Of a stretch of 31,917 nt of DNA, positions 22,283 to 28,678 are shown piece after piece (position 1 is the first letter of the stretch; each line of letters opens with the position of its first letter). The stretch spans positions 1-31,917 of the IMG/VR virus record IMGVR_UViG_3300027736_000152; one strand, written 5' to 3'. The notes beneath the pieces are model-generated. The model was not told the origin of the DNA, did no database searches, and saw only the letters and a program-made list of their open reading frames with translations. The DNA is from a virus. The position numbers were made by a program, and so were the translations under genes.

Positions 22283-22607
22283 GGGCGACCTCCACTTCCA
22301 CATTGGCGCACAAGCGCATCAGGTGCGATTCGGCTTCGATCCACGCGCTATGGGCGCGGTCTAGCGCGGCCTCCGCTTGCAGTTCCGGCATGCCGTCGCC
22401 CGCTCGGTCAAACTCCGCGCGACGCTGCTCAAGGATGCGGCAGGCTGCGAGGTACACATGCACGGCCTCCAGTTGCGCGGGGCCGACTCCTGCGCGGCTC
22501 TGAATCGCCTCCGCGCATTGGCGCATCCGCTGATCCTCGGTCGGCCCGTTCAGCCGGGTGTGATGGTTGATGATCTCCTCAACCGTGGCCTTGATCGTGT
22601 TACGCAT
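22272..22607 (-). CDS. Hypothetical helical protein
   Basis: This 111-aa protein is almost entirely helical (VEEIINHHTRLNG, EDQRMRQCAEAIQSRAG, EAVHVYLAACRILEQRRAEF, AALDRAHSAWIEAESHL). The start has GGGAGG 6 nt upstream and overlaps the previous stop (TAATG). The C-terminus EVEVAHAV repeats the end of the following gene. A coiled-coil or bundle protein is likely; no function is assigned. Confidence 0.58.
   Translation of the reverse strand: MRNTIKATVEEIINHHTRLNGPTEDQRMRQCAEAIQSRAGVGPAQLEAVHVYLAACRILEQRRAEFDRAGDGMPELQAEAALDRAHSAWIEAESHLMRLCANVEVEVAHAV
22276..22293 (-). repeat. 18-nt direct repeat at gene junction, copy 2
   Basis: This is the exact second copy of ACCGCATGGGCGACCTCC. It forms the ribosome site and start of the gene at 22079-22282 and the 3' end of the gene at 22272-22607. 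The pair suggests a gene insertion or duplication event that copied the junction. Confidence 0.8.
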
Positions 22608-22807
22608 TAGCGGCCTCCCTTCGATGCAGCGCGGATTGCCTGATTGCGATTCTCAAACCGCATGCGACCCATCACGCTCAAGTACCAGATGGTTCCGCTG
22701 CTCATCTTGCAGAGCAGGGCGCGGGCCTCCTCAATTGTGCGGAACTGCTCATTGACCCGTGCGCCGAACCCGTATGAACCCGTGACCTCGTAGAACATGT
22801 CGCGCAT
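22607..22807 (-). CDS. First gene of the leftward operon, hypothetical
   Basis: This 66-aa protein starts MRDMFYEVTGSYGFGARVNE; a longer frame begins upstream, but ATG at 22807 has AGGAGACACCAA directly before it. It contains RTIEEARALLCKMSSGTIWY and a basic C-terminus (AASKGGR). It is the first gene after the leftward promoter, so it is likely among the earliest expressed. No family is recognised. Confidence 0.58.
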   Translation of the reverse strand: MRDMFYEVTGSYGFGARVNEQFRTIEEARALLCKMSSGTIWYLSVMGRMRFENRNQAIRAASKGGR

Positions 22808-22843
22808 TTGGTGTCTCCTAGTCAGGCATCCGGCCTGCGCGGT

Positions 22844-22860
22844 GTGGTCGCCCCGACCAC
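22844..22860 (-). other. Hairpin at the start of the leftward transcript
   Basis: On the minus strand GTGGTCG pairs with CGACCAC around a GGG loop, a 7-bp stem located at about +1 of the leftward transcript (after the -10 at 22867-22872). A smaller CAGGC/GCCTG hairpin follows downstream. It mirrors the hairpin of the rightward transcript. Confidence 0.65.
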
Positions 22861-22866
22861 GCCCAC

Positions 22867-22894
22867 ATCCTACCCCATCCCGGCCCAATGTCAA
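22867..22894 (-). promoter_or_regulatory. Leftward sigma-70-like promoter
   Basis: On the minus strand TTGACA (22894-22889) is followed by a 16-nt spacer and TAGGAT (22872-22867), close to TATAAT. It is preceded by GGC, making GGCTTGACA, as in the rightward promoter. The predicted start site near 22860 gives a leader of about 53 nt before the first leftward ATG at 22807. Confidence 0.72.
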
Positions 22895-22990
22895 GCCCCT
22901 ATAGGAACATTTCCGAAAGATTTGTGAAATAGTCTTGGCGCATCCATATATATAGTGGACGGCAACCCTCGAGAAATATCTGAAGAAATA
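22895..22990. promoter_or_regulatory. A/T-rich divergent control region
   Basis: No gene is apparent here. The stretch is much richer in A/T than its surroundings, with TATATATA near 22947-22954 and ATTTC...GAAAT arms near 22909-22930. It separates the two divergent promoters and is a likely binding site for a regulator, but no specific operator can be assigned. Confidence 0.45.
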
Positions 22991-23009
22991 CTGTCAAAGG
23001 GCTTGACAG
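22991..23009. promoter_or_regulatory. Palindrome overlapping the rightward -35 box (possible operator)
   Basis: CTGTCAA (22991-22997) and TTGACAG (23003-23009) form a perfect 7-bp inverted repeat with a 5-nt spacer. The right arm contains the -35 box of the rightward promoter. A dimeric repressor binding here would block the promoter; the binding protein is unknown. Confidence 0.55.
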
Positions 23010-23030
23010 CCTGCGGATGTGTGGTACAGT
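23003..23030 (+). promoter_or_regulatory. Rightward sigma-70-like promoter
   Basis: A consensus -35 TTGACA (23003-23008), a 16-nt spacer and TACAGT (23025-23030) form a good promoter. The predicted start is near 23037, giving a leader of about 47 nt before the DUF2958 gene. GGCTTGACA and the 16-nt spacing match the leftward promoter. Confidence 0.75.
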
Positions 23031-23038
23031 ACGCACAT

Positions 23039-23057
23039 GCAAGCCGGGGCGGCTTGC
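23039..23057 (+). other. Hairpin at the start of the rightward transcript
   Basis: GCAAGCC (23039-23045) pairs with GGCTTGC (23051-23057) around GGGGC. The 7-bp stem begins within 1-2 nt of the predicted start site, and GAGACACCC follows immediately. A 5' hairpin of this type could stabilise mRNA or affect its translation. Confidence 0.65.
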
Positions 23058-23083
23058 GAGACACCCAACCAAAGGACACCACA

Positions 23084-23398
23084 ATGCGACTCATCACCAA
23101 GACCATCGCTGCAAAGATCCCGGCCCTGTATGCACAAGACGGCAAGGGCATGGACGCGATCTGCAACCTGAAGTTGTTTGTGCCGTGGGGCGGCGAAACC
23201 TACTACATCACCGAACTGAACCCCGCGACGGGCGAGGCATTCGGACTGGCCGTCACTCCGATCTGTCCCGAGGGCGAGTTTGGCTACTTCAACCTGAACG
23301 AAATGCAGGCCGTGCGCGGCCCGCTTGGTCTTGGAATTGAACGCGACCTGCACTTCACCCGCAAGACGCTGCGCGATTGCGTGGCGCAGGCAGCCTAA
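23084..23398 (+). CDS. DUF2958 family protein
   Basis: This 104-aa protein matches the DUF2958 pattern: a first helix AAKIPALYAQDGKG, the LKLFVPWGGETYYITELN strand, EGEFGYFNLNEMQAVRGPLG and LGIERDLHFTRKTL. DUF2958 proteins are common in phages and plasmids; their molecular role is not established. The start at 23084 is preceded by AAAGGACACCACA; an upstream in-frame ATG at 22955 would lie before the promoter and is rejected. It is the first gene of the rightward early transcript. Confidence 0.82.
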   Translation: MRLITKTIAAKIPALYAQDGKGMDAICNLKLFVPWGGETYYITELNPATGEAFGLAVTPICPEGEFGYFNLNEMQAVRGPLGLGIERDLHFTRKTLRDCVAQAA

Positions 23399-23411
23399 CG
23401 GCGCAAGGCTC

Positions 23412-23431
23412 GCCACCCCTCCGGGGGTGGC
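23412..23431 (+). terminator. Intergenic hairpin after DUF2958
   Basis: GCCACCCC (23412-23419) pairs with GGGGTGGC (23424-23431) around TCCG, a very stable 8-bp stem. No U-tract follows, and a second small hairpin (CCTGC/GCAGG) lies just downstream. It may be an attenuator or mRNA-processing element. Confidence 0.5.
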
Positions 23432-23464
23432 CTGCCCTGCTTCGCAGGAGAAACGAGACACCCC

Positions 23465-24379
23465 ATGACAGACACCAAGAATCTTGCCAGCGCGTTGCTG
23501 GCGGCACAGAAGGCTTTGCCGAGCGTCGGCAAGGACGCAAAGAACTCATTCCACCACTACTCGTATGTGAGCGCGGAGGCGATGATCGGAGCGTGCCGGG
23601 ACGCGCTTCACGGCGCAGGATTGACCGTCCGCCGCGCAGGCTGGAAGTACGACGGATCGCCGGAGGGCGGCATCGTGAACAGCACCTTCGTCTTGACCCA
23701 CGGCTCCACGGGCGAGTCGGTCAGCGACGAGATCGCGTGGATCTGCGTGCCGGAGAAGGGCAAGCCCATCGACAAGGCGATGGCCGGGGCGTTGACCAGT
23801 TCGCTCGGCTACTACCTGCGCGACCTCCTGCTGGTTCCCCGCGAAGATGAGTCCGAGATGGATCGCCGCGACGACCGAACCTACGAGCCGCGCAAGGCAG
23901 CCCCGGCGCGGAGCAATTCCACCACACTTGTGCAGAACCGTACCGCAAACGCTCCGGCGCAGCAGGATGCCCCACAAGCCATCCCGGCTCCAAAGGCTAC
24001 CCCGACCCCACCCAAGGCCAAGGAACCCGCCACGGCGGCTCCTAGCGCGTTTGGCGAGGTACTGGCTTCCCGGCCCGCCAAGGACTGCACATGGCGACAG
24101 GGGTTGCGCGTCACCAAGGTGGGGCAAGGCAAGCCGACCGCCAAGGGCGGCAACCGATACCCAATCTTGTTCGCCACGGACAGCGGCGAGCAATGGGCTT
24201 CGTGCTTCGACCAGACCGTGATGCAGGCCGCGCAAGATGCGATGGGCGGCGATTCGGTCGAGGCGTTCATTCAAGAGGGCCAGTACGGCTGGACGCTCTA
24301 CGGAATCCGCACCACGCTAGAATCCACCCAGCAGCAGGCCGCGACCGTCGCGATTGAGGCTGACGAGATCCCGTTCTGA
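23465..24379 (+). CDS. ERF-family single-strand annealing protein with SSB-like C-terminal tip
   Basis: This 304-aa protein has an ERF superfamily N-terminal domain (about 1-135): LASALLAAQKALPSVGKDAK, then HHYSYVSAEAMIGACRDAL, and DKAMAGALTSSLGYYLRDLL with LLVPREDE. ERF proteins anneal complementary single strands during phage recombination and replication. A Pro/Ala-rich linker (about 145-195) leads to a beta-rich C-terminal domain (about 205-285: GLRVTKVG, NRYPILFATDSGEQWASCF, YGWTLYGIRTTL). The last residues, ADEIPF, copy the acidic tip of bacterial SSB (DDDIPF), which recruits repair and replication enzymes. GAGACACCCC immediately precedes ATG. Neighbouring Gp157 and RusA fit a recombination module. 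Confidence 0.85.
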   Translation: MTDTKNLASALLAAQKALPSVGKDAKNSFHHYSYVSAEAMIGACRDALHGAGLTVRRAGWKYDGSPEGGIVNSTFVLTHGSTGESVSDEIAWICVPEKGKPIDKAMAGALTSSLGYYLRDLLLVPREDESEMDRRDDRTYEPRKAAPARSNSTTLVQNRTANAPAQQDAPQAIPAPKATPTPPKAKEPATAAPSAFGEVLASRPAKDCTWRQGLRVTKVGQGKPTAKGGNRYPILFATDSGEQWASCFDQTVMQAAQDAMGGDSVEAFIQEGQYGWTLYGIRTTLESTQQQAATVAIEADEIPF

Positions 24380-24391
24380 TCCCCCGGAAAG

Positions 24392-24422
24392 GCCTCGGCG
24401 TGAGCGAAAGTTCCGCCGAGGC
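24392..24422 (+). terminator. Hairpin between ERF and Gp157 genes
   Basis: GCCTCGGCG (24392-24400) pairs perfectly with CGCCGAGGC (24414-24422), 9 bp with a 13-nt loop, followed by TATTTC. It is a probable weak terminator or attenuator separating ERF from the downstream gene. Confidence 0.62.
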
Positions 24423-24451
24423 TATTTCACCCCACACCCAAGGAGACACCC

Positions 24452-24967
24452 ATGACCGCAATCACACGACTGTACGAAGCCTCCGTCGCAGCCCGCGAAC
24501 TTGAAGCGATGCTGACCGAAGCCGACGGAGAACTGACCGCCGAGATGGACGGCCACTTCGACATCCTCGCGCGTCAGGCCGAGAGCCTGCCCGCAGCCAT
24601 CGACGATGTGCTGTCTCTCGTCCGCGACATCGAAGCACGCGCAGAGGCACGCAAGGCCGAGGCCGACAGGCTCAAGCAGCGAGCCAAGCGCGATGAAGCC
24701 GTCGCGGCGTGGTTCAAGAGTCAGGTGCTTCGCACGATGCAGGCACAAGGACTCAAGAAAATTGAATGTTTGCGCTGGCGTGCGACCGTGGCGCAGCCGG
24801 GTGGGAAGGCCGCGATGGAGATTGTCGGCGAGATCCCGCCAGAGTTCATCACCGAGCGCATCGAAATCGTGCCGGACAAGGAGCGCATCCGCGCCGCGCT
24901 TGAATCCGGCCAGACGCTACCGTTCGCAATGTTCGTCCCCAAGCAGCCCTACCTGAAAGTGAGTTGA
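24452..24967 (+). CDS. Siphovirus Gp157-like protein
   Basis: This 171-aa protein follows the Gp157 pattern: N-terminal AITRLYEASVAARELEAML, a central long coiled coil (LSLVRDIEARAEARKAEADR) leading to AVAAWFKSQVLRTMQAQGLK, and a short beta-rich C-terminus (LRWRATVAQPGGKAAMEIVG, IPPEFITERIEIVPDKERIR). The family is typically encoded next to phage annealing/recombination genes, and its biochemistry is unclear. ATG follows GGAGACACCC, the repeated early leader. No frameshift or truncation is seen. Confidence 0.85.
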   Translation: MTAITRLYEASVAARELEAMLTEADGELTAEMDGHFDILARQAESLPAAIDDVLSLVRDIEARAEARKAEADRLKQRAKRDEAVAAWFKSQVLRTMQAQGLKKIECLRWRATVAQPGGKAAMEIVGEIPPEFITERIEIVPDKERIRAALESGQTLPFAMFVPKQPYLKVS

Positions 24968-24968
24968 G

Positions 24969-25295
24969 ATGTACTCCGCAACTATCGTCATCCCAGCCGT
25001 CGAAGCAGCCCTGTCCCGCCGGGGCTTCGCGTTCCCAAGGCCCGGTAGCGGCATCGGCAAGGATGCCGTTGCGGCACGCAGGCTCGCCTACGACGCGCTG
25101 CACAGCCTCACCAACGGCACGCCAAGCGGCATCTCCAAACTGATCGGATGCACGGCCACGACCGCGCTGGTGATGCAGCAGGCAGCGGCAGGCTTCTACC
25201 GCTCGCCGGAGGAGCGGCAAGCATGGCTAGACGAGGTGCGCGGGCTTGTGGAGCGCAGTACGCAGGGCTTGCAATCCGCCCCGGATCAGGGATGA
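24969..25295 (+). CDS. Hypothetical, possible DnaA-domain-IV-like HTH
   Basis: This 108-aa protein has a C-terminal half resembling a DnaA domain IV helix-turn-helix: ARRLAYDALHSLTNGTPSG then ISKLIGCTATTALVMQQAA. In DnaA the equivalent contains GRDHTTVLHA. The basic TTV-type segment is only loosely conserved here (TATTALVM), so DNA binding is suspected, not established. It precedes the probable replisome organiser. ATG lies 1 nt after the previous stop and lacks a clear Shine-Dalgarno, suggesting coupling to Gp157. Confidence 0.5.
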   Translation: MYSATIVIPAVEAALSRRGFAFPRPGSGIGKDAVAARRLAYDALHSLTNGTPSGISKLIGCTATTALVMQQAAAGFYRSPEERQAWLDEVRGLVERSTQGLQSAPDQG

Positions 25296-25375
25296 TGGAA
25301 AGCGAAACGGCCCCCGTGTGTCGCGGGAGCCGCTTCTGACCGTAACCGCGCCGAGACGGGCGCAGGAGGCTTTGA

Positions 25376-26209
25376 GTGAGTGTAGCGAATGCCACGAATG
25401 AAACGGATGGCACGGCCAAGGGCCGCGCACCGTGGATGCCATTCTGGGGAACGGACTTCATGGCCGCAACTCTGGGGTGGAGCGCAAGCGAGCGCGGCGC
25501 GTACATGATCCTGCTCTGGGCGGCGTGGGAGGGCGACGGACTTCCGAGCGATCCCGAGCGGCTGTTCAGGCTCGACCCAGACATCCGATCCGCGTGGCAT
25601 CTGCTGGAGGACAAGTTCCCGGTCTACGGCGACGGCAAGCGGCGCAACCCACGGCAGGAACGCGAGCGTGGCGAGATGCGCGAGTCCGGCAAGCGCAACG
25701 CAGACCGGGCACGCAAGGCCGCAGCAGCACGGTGGGATGCTCCAAGCAATGCTCGTAGCAATGCTCCAGCCATGCTTGGCTCATGCCAAACACAAACACA
25801 AACACATACACAATCACTATCAGAGACAGAACCAATCAGAGATACGCTCAACGGCGTTGCCGTCGAGCCAGTTTCATCCGTAAATGATCCGAAGCCGAGC
25901 AGGGCAGAAGCACGGCCCCGCATAGGCACCGACGCAGACTTCAAGGCATTCTGGGATATCTACCCACGACGAGTAGGCAAGGGCGCGGCAAGGGCGGCAT
26001 TCTTCAAGGCGTTGCCGCTGCTGGCTGATGAGATGGAACTGATCGAGGAGGCGGCTGCCAGACACATGATCCAAGCCGTGGAGGCATACGCCAGCAAGCC
26101 CGAGACGCGAGCCTTGGAACAAAAGTTTATCCCACACCCAGTCACTTGGCTAAATCAACGCCGATACATCGACGAACTTGAAGCAATCAGAAAGGCAATC
26201 TTCCGATGA
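25376..26209 (+). CDS. DUF1376-containing replication protein (replisome organiser-like)
   Basis: This 277-aa protein has a DUF1376-like N-terminus: WMPFWGTDFMAATLGWSASE, then RGAYMILLWAAWEGDGLPSD. A low-complexity hinge (about 118-158) includes NARSNAPAMLGSCQTQTQTH. The C-terminus resembles phage O/DnaD-like domains: FKAFWDIYPRRVGKGAARAA followed by FIPHPVTWLNQRRY. Such proteins bind the phage origin and help load helicase. GTG start is preceded by AGGAGG 6 nt upstream. Tandem AGCAATGCTC lies inside the hinge, as origin iterons do in lambda O. No helicase gene is visible in the window. Confidence 0.7.
   Translation: MSVANATNETDGTAKGRAPWMPFWGTDFMAATLGWSASERGAYMILLWAAWEGDGLPSDPERLFRLDPDIRSAWHLLEDKFPVYGDGKRRNPRQERERGEMRESGKRNADRARKAAAARWDAPSNARSNAPAMLGSCQTQTQTHTQSLSETEPIRDTLNGVAVEPVSSVNDPKPSRAEARPRIGTDADFKAFWDIYPRRVGKGAARAAFFKALPLLADEMELIEEAAARHMIQAVEAYASKPETRALEQKFIPHPVTWLNQRRYIDELEAIRKAIFR
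25745..25812 (+). repeat. Iteron-like repeats plus A/T-richer patch, candidate origin
   Basis: AGCAATGCTC occurs twice with a 12-nt period (25745-25754, 25757-25766), followed by CATGCT (25771-25776) and an AAACAC-type run from about 25788. This lies in the hinge of the replication protein, where lambda-like phages place the origin. Only two clear iterons exist, so the call is tentative. Confidence 0.4.
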
Positions 26210-26865
26210 TGAGCCGCATGGAACGAATAGCACAGGCATTTCCAGACACAGGCTGGGCCAACAATCCGAGAAGCCCAAAGCGCAAGTCGAATCAGCAGAT
26301 AATCGACAATCTGACTGAACAGCACTTCGAAGCGAAGTTCGCCGAGTTTCGGAACAGACGAATCAGCAACACGAAAATTGAGGAATGGGAAGCACCTACA
26401 CAACGCTCTGCAGTCGGTGGTGCCGTTGTGACTTTGACTGAAGAGGACTACGAAGCCATCTTCATGGCATTCCCGAACCTTCGGCATTACAAGCATGAGG
26501 TGCGAACCATGCAGGCAGCACATCGCAAACTACGAGGCATTGCACCATTGACGAAAAACGATGTTCAACAACTGGCGACAGAACTCCCGCATATCTACGG
26601 GCCACGCGGTAAGGAATACATAGAAAAAGTTATTACCAAGACTAGCGATGGAACGGAAATCGCAATAGAGCGACAGGTTCTTGATGAACGCAAACAGGCA
26701 AGGAACACCGTCCTACTCGCTCCGCGAGAAGTCATAGCAGCAGCCGTCGCACGATGCCGGAAGGTGGGCGCGCTCGACGGCACGCCGCTGTCGCCCAAGG
26801 TTGAGGAGTGGAGCGCGTACACCGTCGGCATGGTTTATGCAGCAATTGAGGAGGCACACGGATGA
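26206..26865 (+). CDS. Hypothetical protein, replication region
   Basis: This 219-aa protein has no family I recognise. It starts MMSRMERIAQAFPDTGWANN, includes a helical NQQIIDNLTEQHFEAKFAEF, and ends PKVEEWSAYTVGMVYAAIEE. It is basic in its first half and has no membrane segment. A/T content is higher than in structural genes. Coupled by ATGA-type overlap to the preceding replication gene, it may be a helicase loader or accessory replication factor, but this is only contextual. Confidence 0.5.
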   Translation: MMSRMERIAQAFPDTGWANNPRSPKRKSNQQIIDNLTEQHFEAKFAEFRNRRISNTKIEEWEAPTQRSAVGGAVVTLTEEDYEAIFMAFPNLRHYKHEVRTMQAAHRKLRGIAPLTKNDVQQLATELPHIYGPRGKEYIEKVITKTSDGTEIAIERQVLDERKQARNTVLLAPREVIAAAVARCRKVGALDGTPLSPKVEEWSAYTVGMVYAAIEEAHG

Positions 26866-27161
26866 GAAACGCATGGCGACAAGCACCCGTCACGATGAGC
26901 CGCAAGGCTCCGAGCGAAACCGTAAGCCTCGCCAAGACGGTGCAAAAACTGTTCAGTCAGGCCGCGTATCAGGATGCCGCGCTACGCCACACAGGGCCGC
27001 GTGCGATTGAGCAGGCCAAGCGTGGTCGGAGCCTGCGCGAACTGTCTAGATCAACTGGGTTGAGTCCAGCGTATCTCTCGCTGGTCGCCCGTGGAGAACA
27101 GCGAATCAGCCTCGCCGCTCTCCAACTCCTACTGGCTGAATGTGAAGGAATCGAAGCATGA
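26862..27161 (+). CDS. XRE-type helix-turn-helix regulator
   Basis: This 99-aa protein has a Cro/CI-type HTH at about residues 55-90: GRSLRELSRSTGLSPAYLSL followed by VARGEQRISLAALQLLLA. The N-terminus is basic with KAPSETVSLAKTVQKLF. It could regulate the divergent control region at 22808-23083, for example at the CTGTCAA palindrome, but no link can be shown from sequence alone. It is coupled by overlap (ATGA) to both neighbours. Confidence 0.75.
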   Translation: MRNAWRQAPVTMSRKAPSETVSLAKTVQKLFSQAAYQDAALRHTGPRAIEQAKRGRSLRELSRSTGLSPAYLSLVARGEQRISLAALQLLLAECEGIEA

Positions 27162-27406
27162 TCGAACAAATTGAAATCACTCAAGCCGGAGTCGGAGAGT
27201 CTGATGGATGCTGGATCTGGCACGGTAATGCTTTGCATCAGATTCAAATTCAAGATGGTTCAGTTGGTGAAATCCACTCGCTGCGTCTGACATGTCACAA
27301 GGGTGATTGGAGTCTGATTCCAGAAACTACGCATGACCCGGTTTTGTGGAACATGCTCGCCTCAAGGGTTGCAAAGAAACTCAACGCATGGCAGGTAGTG
27401 GCATGA
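27158..27406 (+). CDS. Hypothetical small protein
   Basis: This 82-aa protein has beta-rich segments CWIWHGNALHQIQIQDGSVG and IHSLRLTCHKGDWSLIPET and a C-terminal helix PVLWNMLASRVAKKLNAW. No family is recognised. It lies in a run of short early genes linked by ATGA overlaps. Confidence 0.5.
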   Translation: MIEQIEITQAGVGESDGCWIWHGNALHQIQIQDGSVGEIHSLRLTCHKGDWSLIPETTHDPVLWNMLASRVAKKLNAWQVVA

Positions 27407-27828
27407 CCGACATCGTAGAACGGCTGCGCTTGAAGTGGGACAGCATGGGAGACATGGCGAACGCCGAGCGCGACGAGGCCGCGTATGCAATCATCTGCCT
27501 ACGCAACGAATGCGCGATGGAGGTAGCGCACACCAAGGAGATTCGTCAGCAGGTGACGGATCTGCGTGCATTGCTTGCCGAGGCTCTATCACAGCGCGAT
27601 GAGGCGAAGTCCAAACTTGGCCGGATCATGGAGGGGCTGGAGGGCACTTGCATGACCTGCGAGCCTGTCGGCGTTCGCAATCAGCAGATGCAGCGGGACA
27701 TCAAGACGCTGCAAGACCAGCGCGATGAGGCACGGCGCATGGTGTGCCGTTCGCAGTTCACCATGACCGAACTTCAACATGACTACGCCAAAGACAAAGG
27801 CTGGGACTGCTTCAAGGAGACAATGTGA
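27403..27828 (+). CDS. Coiled-coil protein with C-terminal GWDCF motif, paralogue A
   Basis: This 141-aa protein starts at the ATGA overlap (27403) rather than at an earlier ATG at 27346. It is mainly coiled coil (IRQQVTDLRALLAEALSQRD, QMQRDIKTLQDQRDEARRM). The end, DYAKDKGWDCFKETM, resembles HADDEGWDCFLEPA in the next protein, and RDEARR precedes both, so the two are related. Cysteines at CMTCEP may bind metal. Function is unknown. Confidence 0.58.
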   Translation: MTDIVERLRLKWDSMGDMANAERDEAAYAIICLRNECAMEVAHTKEIRQQVTDLRALLAEALSQRDEAKSKLGRIMEGLEGTCMTCEPVGVRNQQMQRDIKTLQDQRDEARRMVCRSQFTMTELQHDYAKDKGWDCFKETM

Positions 27829-28058
27829 TAAATCATCAACCCGTAGACGCAATGACCGACGAAACCTCACAGCCCGTGCAGAAGCACGATTGCCAAACGT
27901 CAGTCGAAAAGTCCCTTTGGCGTGCGCTAGGCGAAGCGCGTCGGGAACGCGATGAAGCCCGCCGGGAACTATGCCGATGGCAGGCGGAGGCCGAAGGTGG
28001 AACGCCGAAGGAACACGCCGATGACGAGGGCTGGGACTGCTTCCTAGAGCCAGCATGA
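27825..28058 (+). CDS. Short coiled-coil protein with C-terminal GWDCF motif, paralogue B
   Basis: This 77-aa protein starts with GTG, supported by AAGGAG 5 nt upstream, overlapping the previous stop. RRERDEARRELCRWQAEAEG precedes HADDEGWDCFLEPA. It shares the last 40 residues in pattern with the preceding gene product, as a shortened copy. A second possible start is ATG at 27852. Function is unknown. Confidence 0.57.
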   Translation: MINHQPVDAMTDETSQPVQKHDCQTSVEKSLWRALGEARRERDEARRELCRWQAEAEGGTPKEHADDEGWDCFLEPA

Positions 28059-28297
28059 CACAGCCAAGCGAATTGACCGAGCGGCTCCTAGAGCATTGGC
28101 GCAGCACGGGCATGACGCTCTGCGTCGAGGCCGCAGCCCAGATCGAAGCGCAGCGCGAACGCATCGCGCAACTGGACGATGAACTGCTGCGAGTCAGTCG
28201 GCAGAAGTCCCATCTGGTCATCGAAGCGGATGCCCTCAAGGCCCGGTGCAATCGACTCACGCACCAGTTGCAGGAACTTGAAGCGAGGGAGCAATGA
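28055..28297 (+). CDS. Hypothetical coiled-coil protein
   Basis: This 80-aa protein is almost fully coiled coil (AAAQIEAQRERIAQLDDELL, SHLVIEADALKARCNRLTHQ). Start overlaps the previous stop (ATGA). No domain is recognised; it resembles the two upstream small proteins in length and style but lacks GWDCF. Confidence 0.52.
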   Translation: MTQPSELTERLLEHWRSTGMTLCVEAAAQIEAQRERIAQLDDELLRVSRQKSHLVIEADALKARCNRLTHQLQELEAREQ

Positions 28298-28354
28298 GCC
28301 GCGATACAATGTACGCGCAAGCCCTTTGAAATAAGGGGTAGGGGTAAAACTGCC

Positions 28355-28597
28355 ATGACCTTGCCACGCGAACGATTCCGAGCCATCTCAAAGACCCGCT
28401 ACTTGTTGGGCGCGTTGTGCGATGCCAAGCGCACGCCGGGGATTCCGAAGCCCATCCGAGACGAGGCAGCAGCGTGTCTCAAGCACTACCCCAGCCCGCT
28501 GGACATGGACGAGGCCATCAGCGGGCTGCGACTGGCTGCACAAGTGTTCGCAGCAGTTGAACCGATCCCACGCAGGAAGCGGCGACCACCGGAGTAG
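28355..28597 (+). CDS. BPSL0761-type small protein
   Basis: This 80-aa protein has the pattern YLLGALCDAKRTPGIPKPIR then DEAAACLKHYPSPLDMDEA, which matches the small family I know as BPSL0761 (L-DP-RTP-VP--VR-EA--LLRHYP-xxD). Its function is not established. It follows a 57-nt intergenic stretch and ends basic (PRRKRRPPE). Confidence 0.68.
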   Translation: MTLPRERFRAISKTRYLLGALCDAKRTPGIPKPIRDEAAACLKHYPSPLDMDEAISGLRLAAQVFAAVEPIPRRKRRPPE

Positions 28598-28678
28598 GAT
28601 TCCCAGCGCAGGACGCGCCGGAAGCCACGGATGGCACTTCCCCTTCCATCTCGCGATTTGGCGTGGCACGCTACGCGC

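Noticed and set aside
22955-23083. Upstream extension of the DUF2958 frame to an earlier ATG
   Set aside because: The extension would run through the promoter and hairpin and adds no family sequence; ATG 23084 has a ribosome site.
23546-24274. Leftward ORF (242 aa) inside the ERF gene
   Set aside because: Antisense shadow of a clear ERF frame.
25296-25375. Hairpin CGGC...GCCG after the DnaA-IV-like gene as a terminator
   Set aside because: The stem is interrupted (CGGC and CCC arms with a mismatch) and there is no U-tract; too weak to call.
25788-25812. CA-rich run as a CRISPR or phase-variable repeat
   Set aside because: Units are short and imperfect, with no spacers; a low-complexity hinge explains it.
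28298-28354. TACAAT near 28302 as a promoter before the BPSL0761-type gene
   Set aside because: No -35 at suitable spacing; the nearest TTGAAG is about 21 nt upstream. Nothing else is supported in this 57-nt gap.
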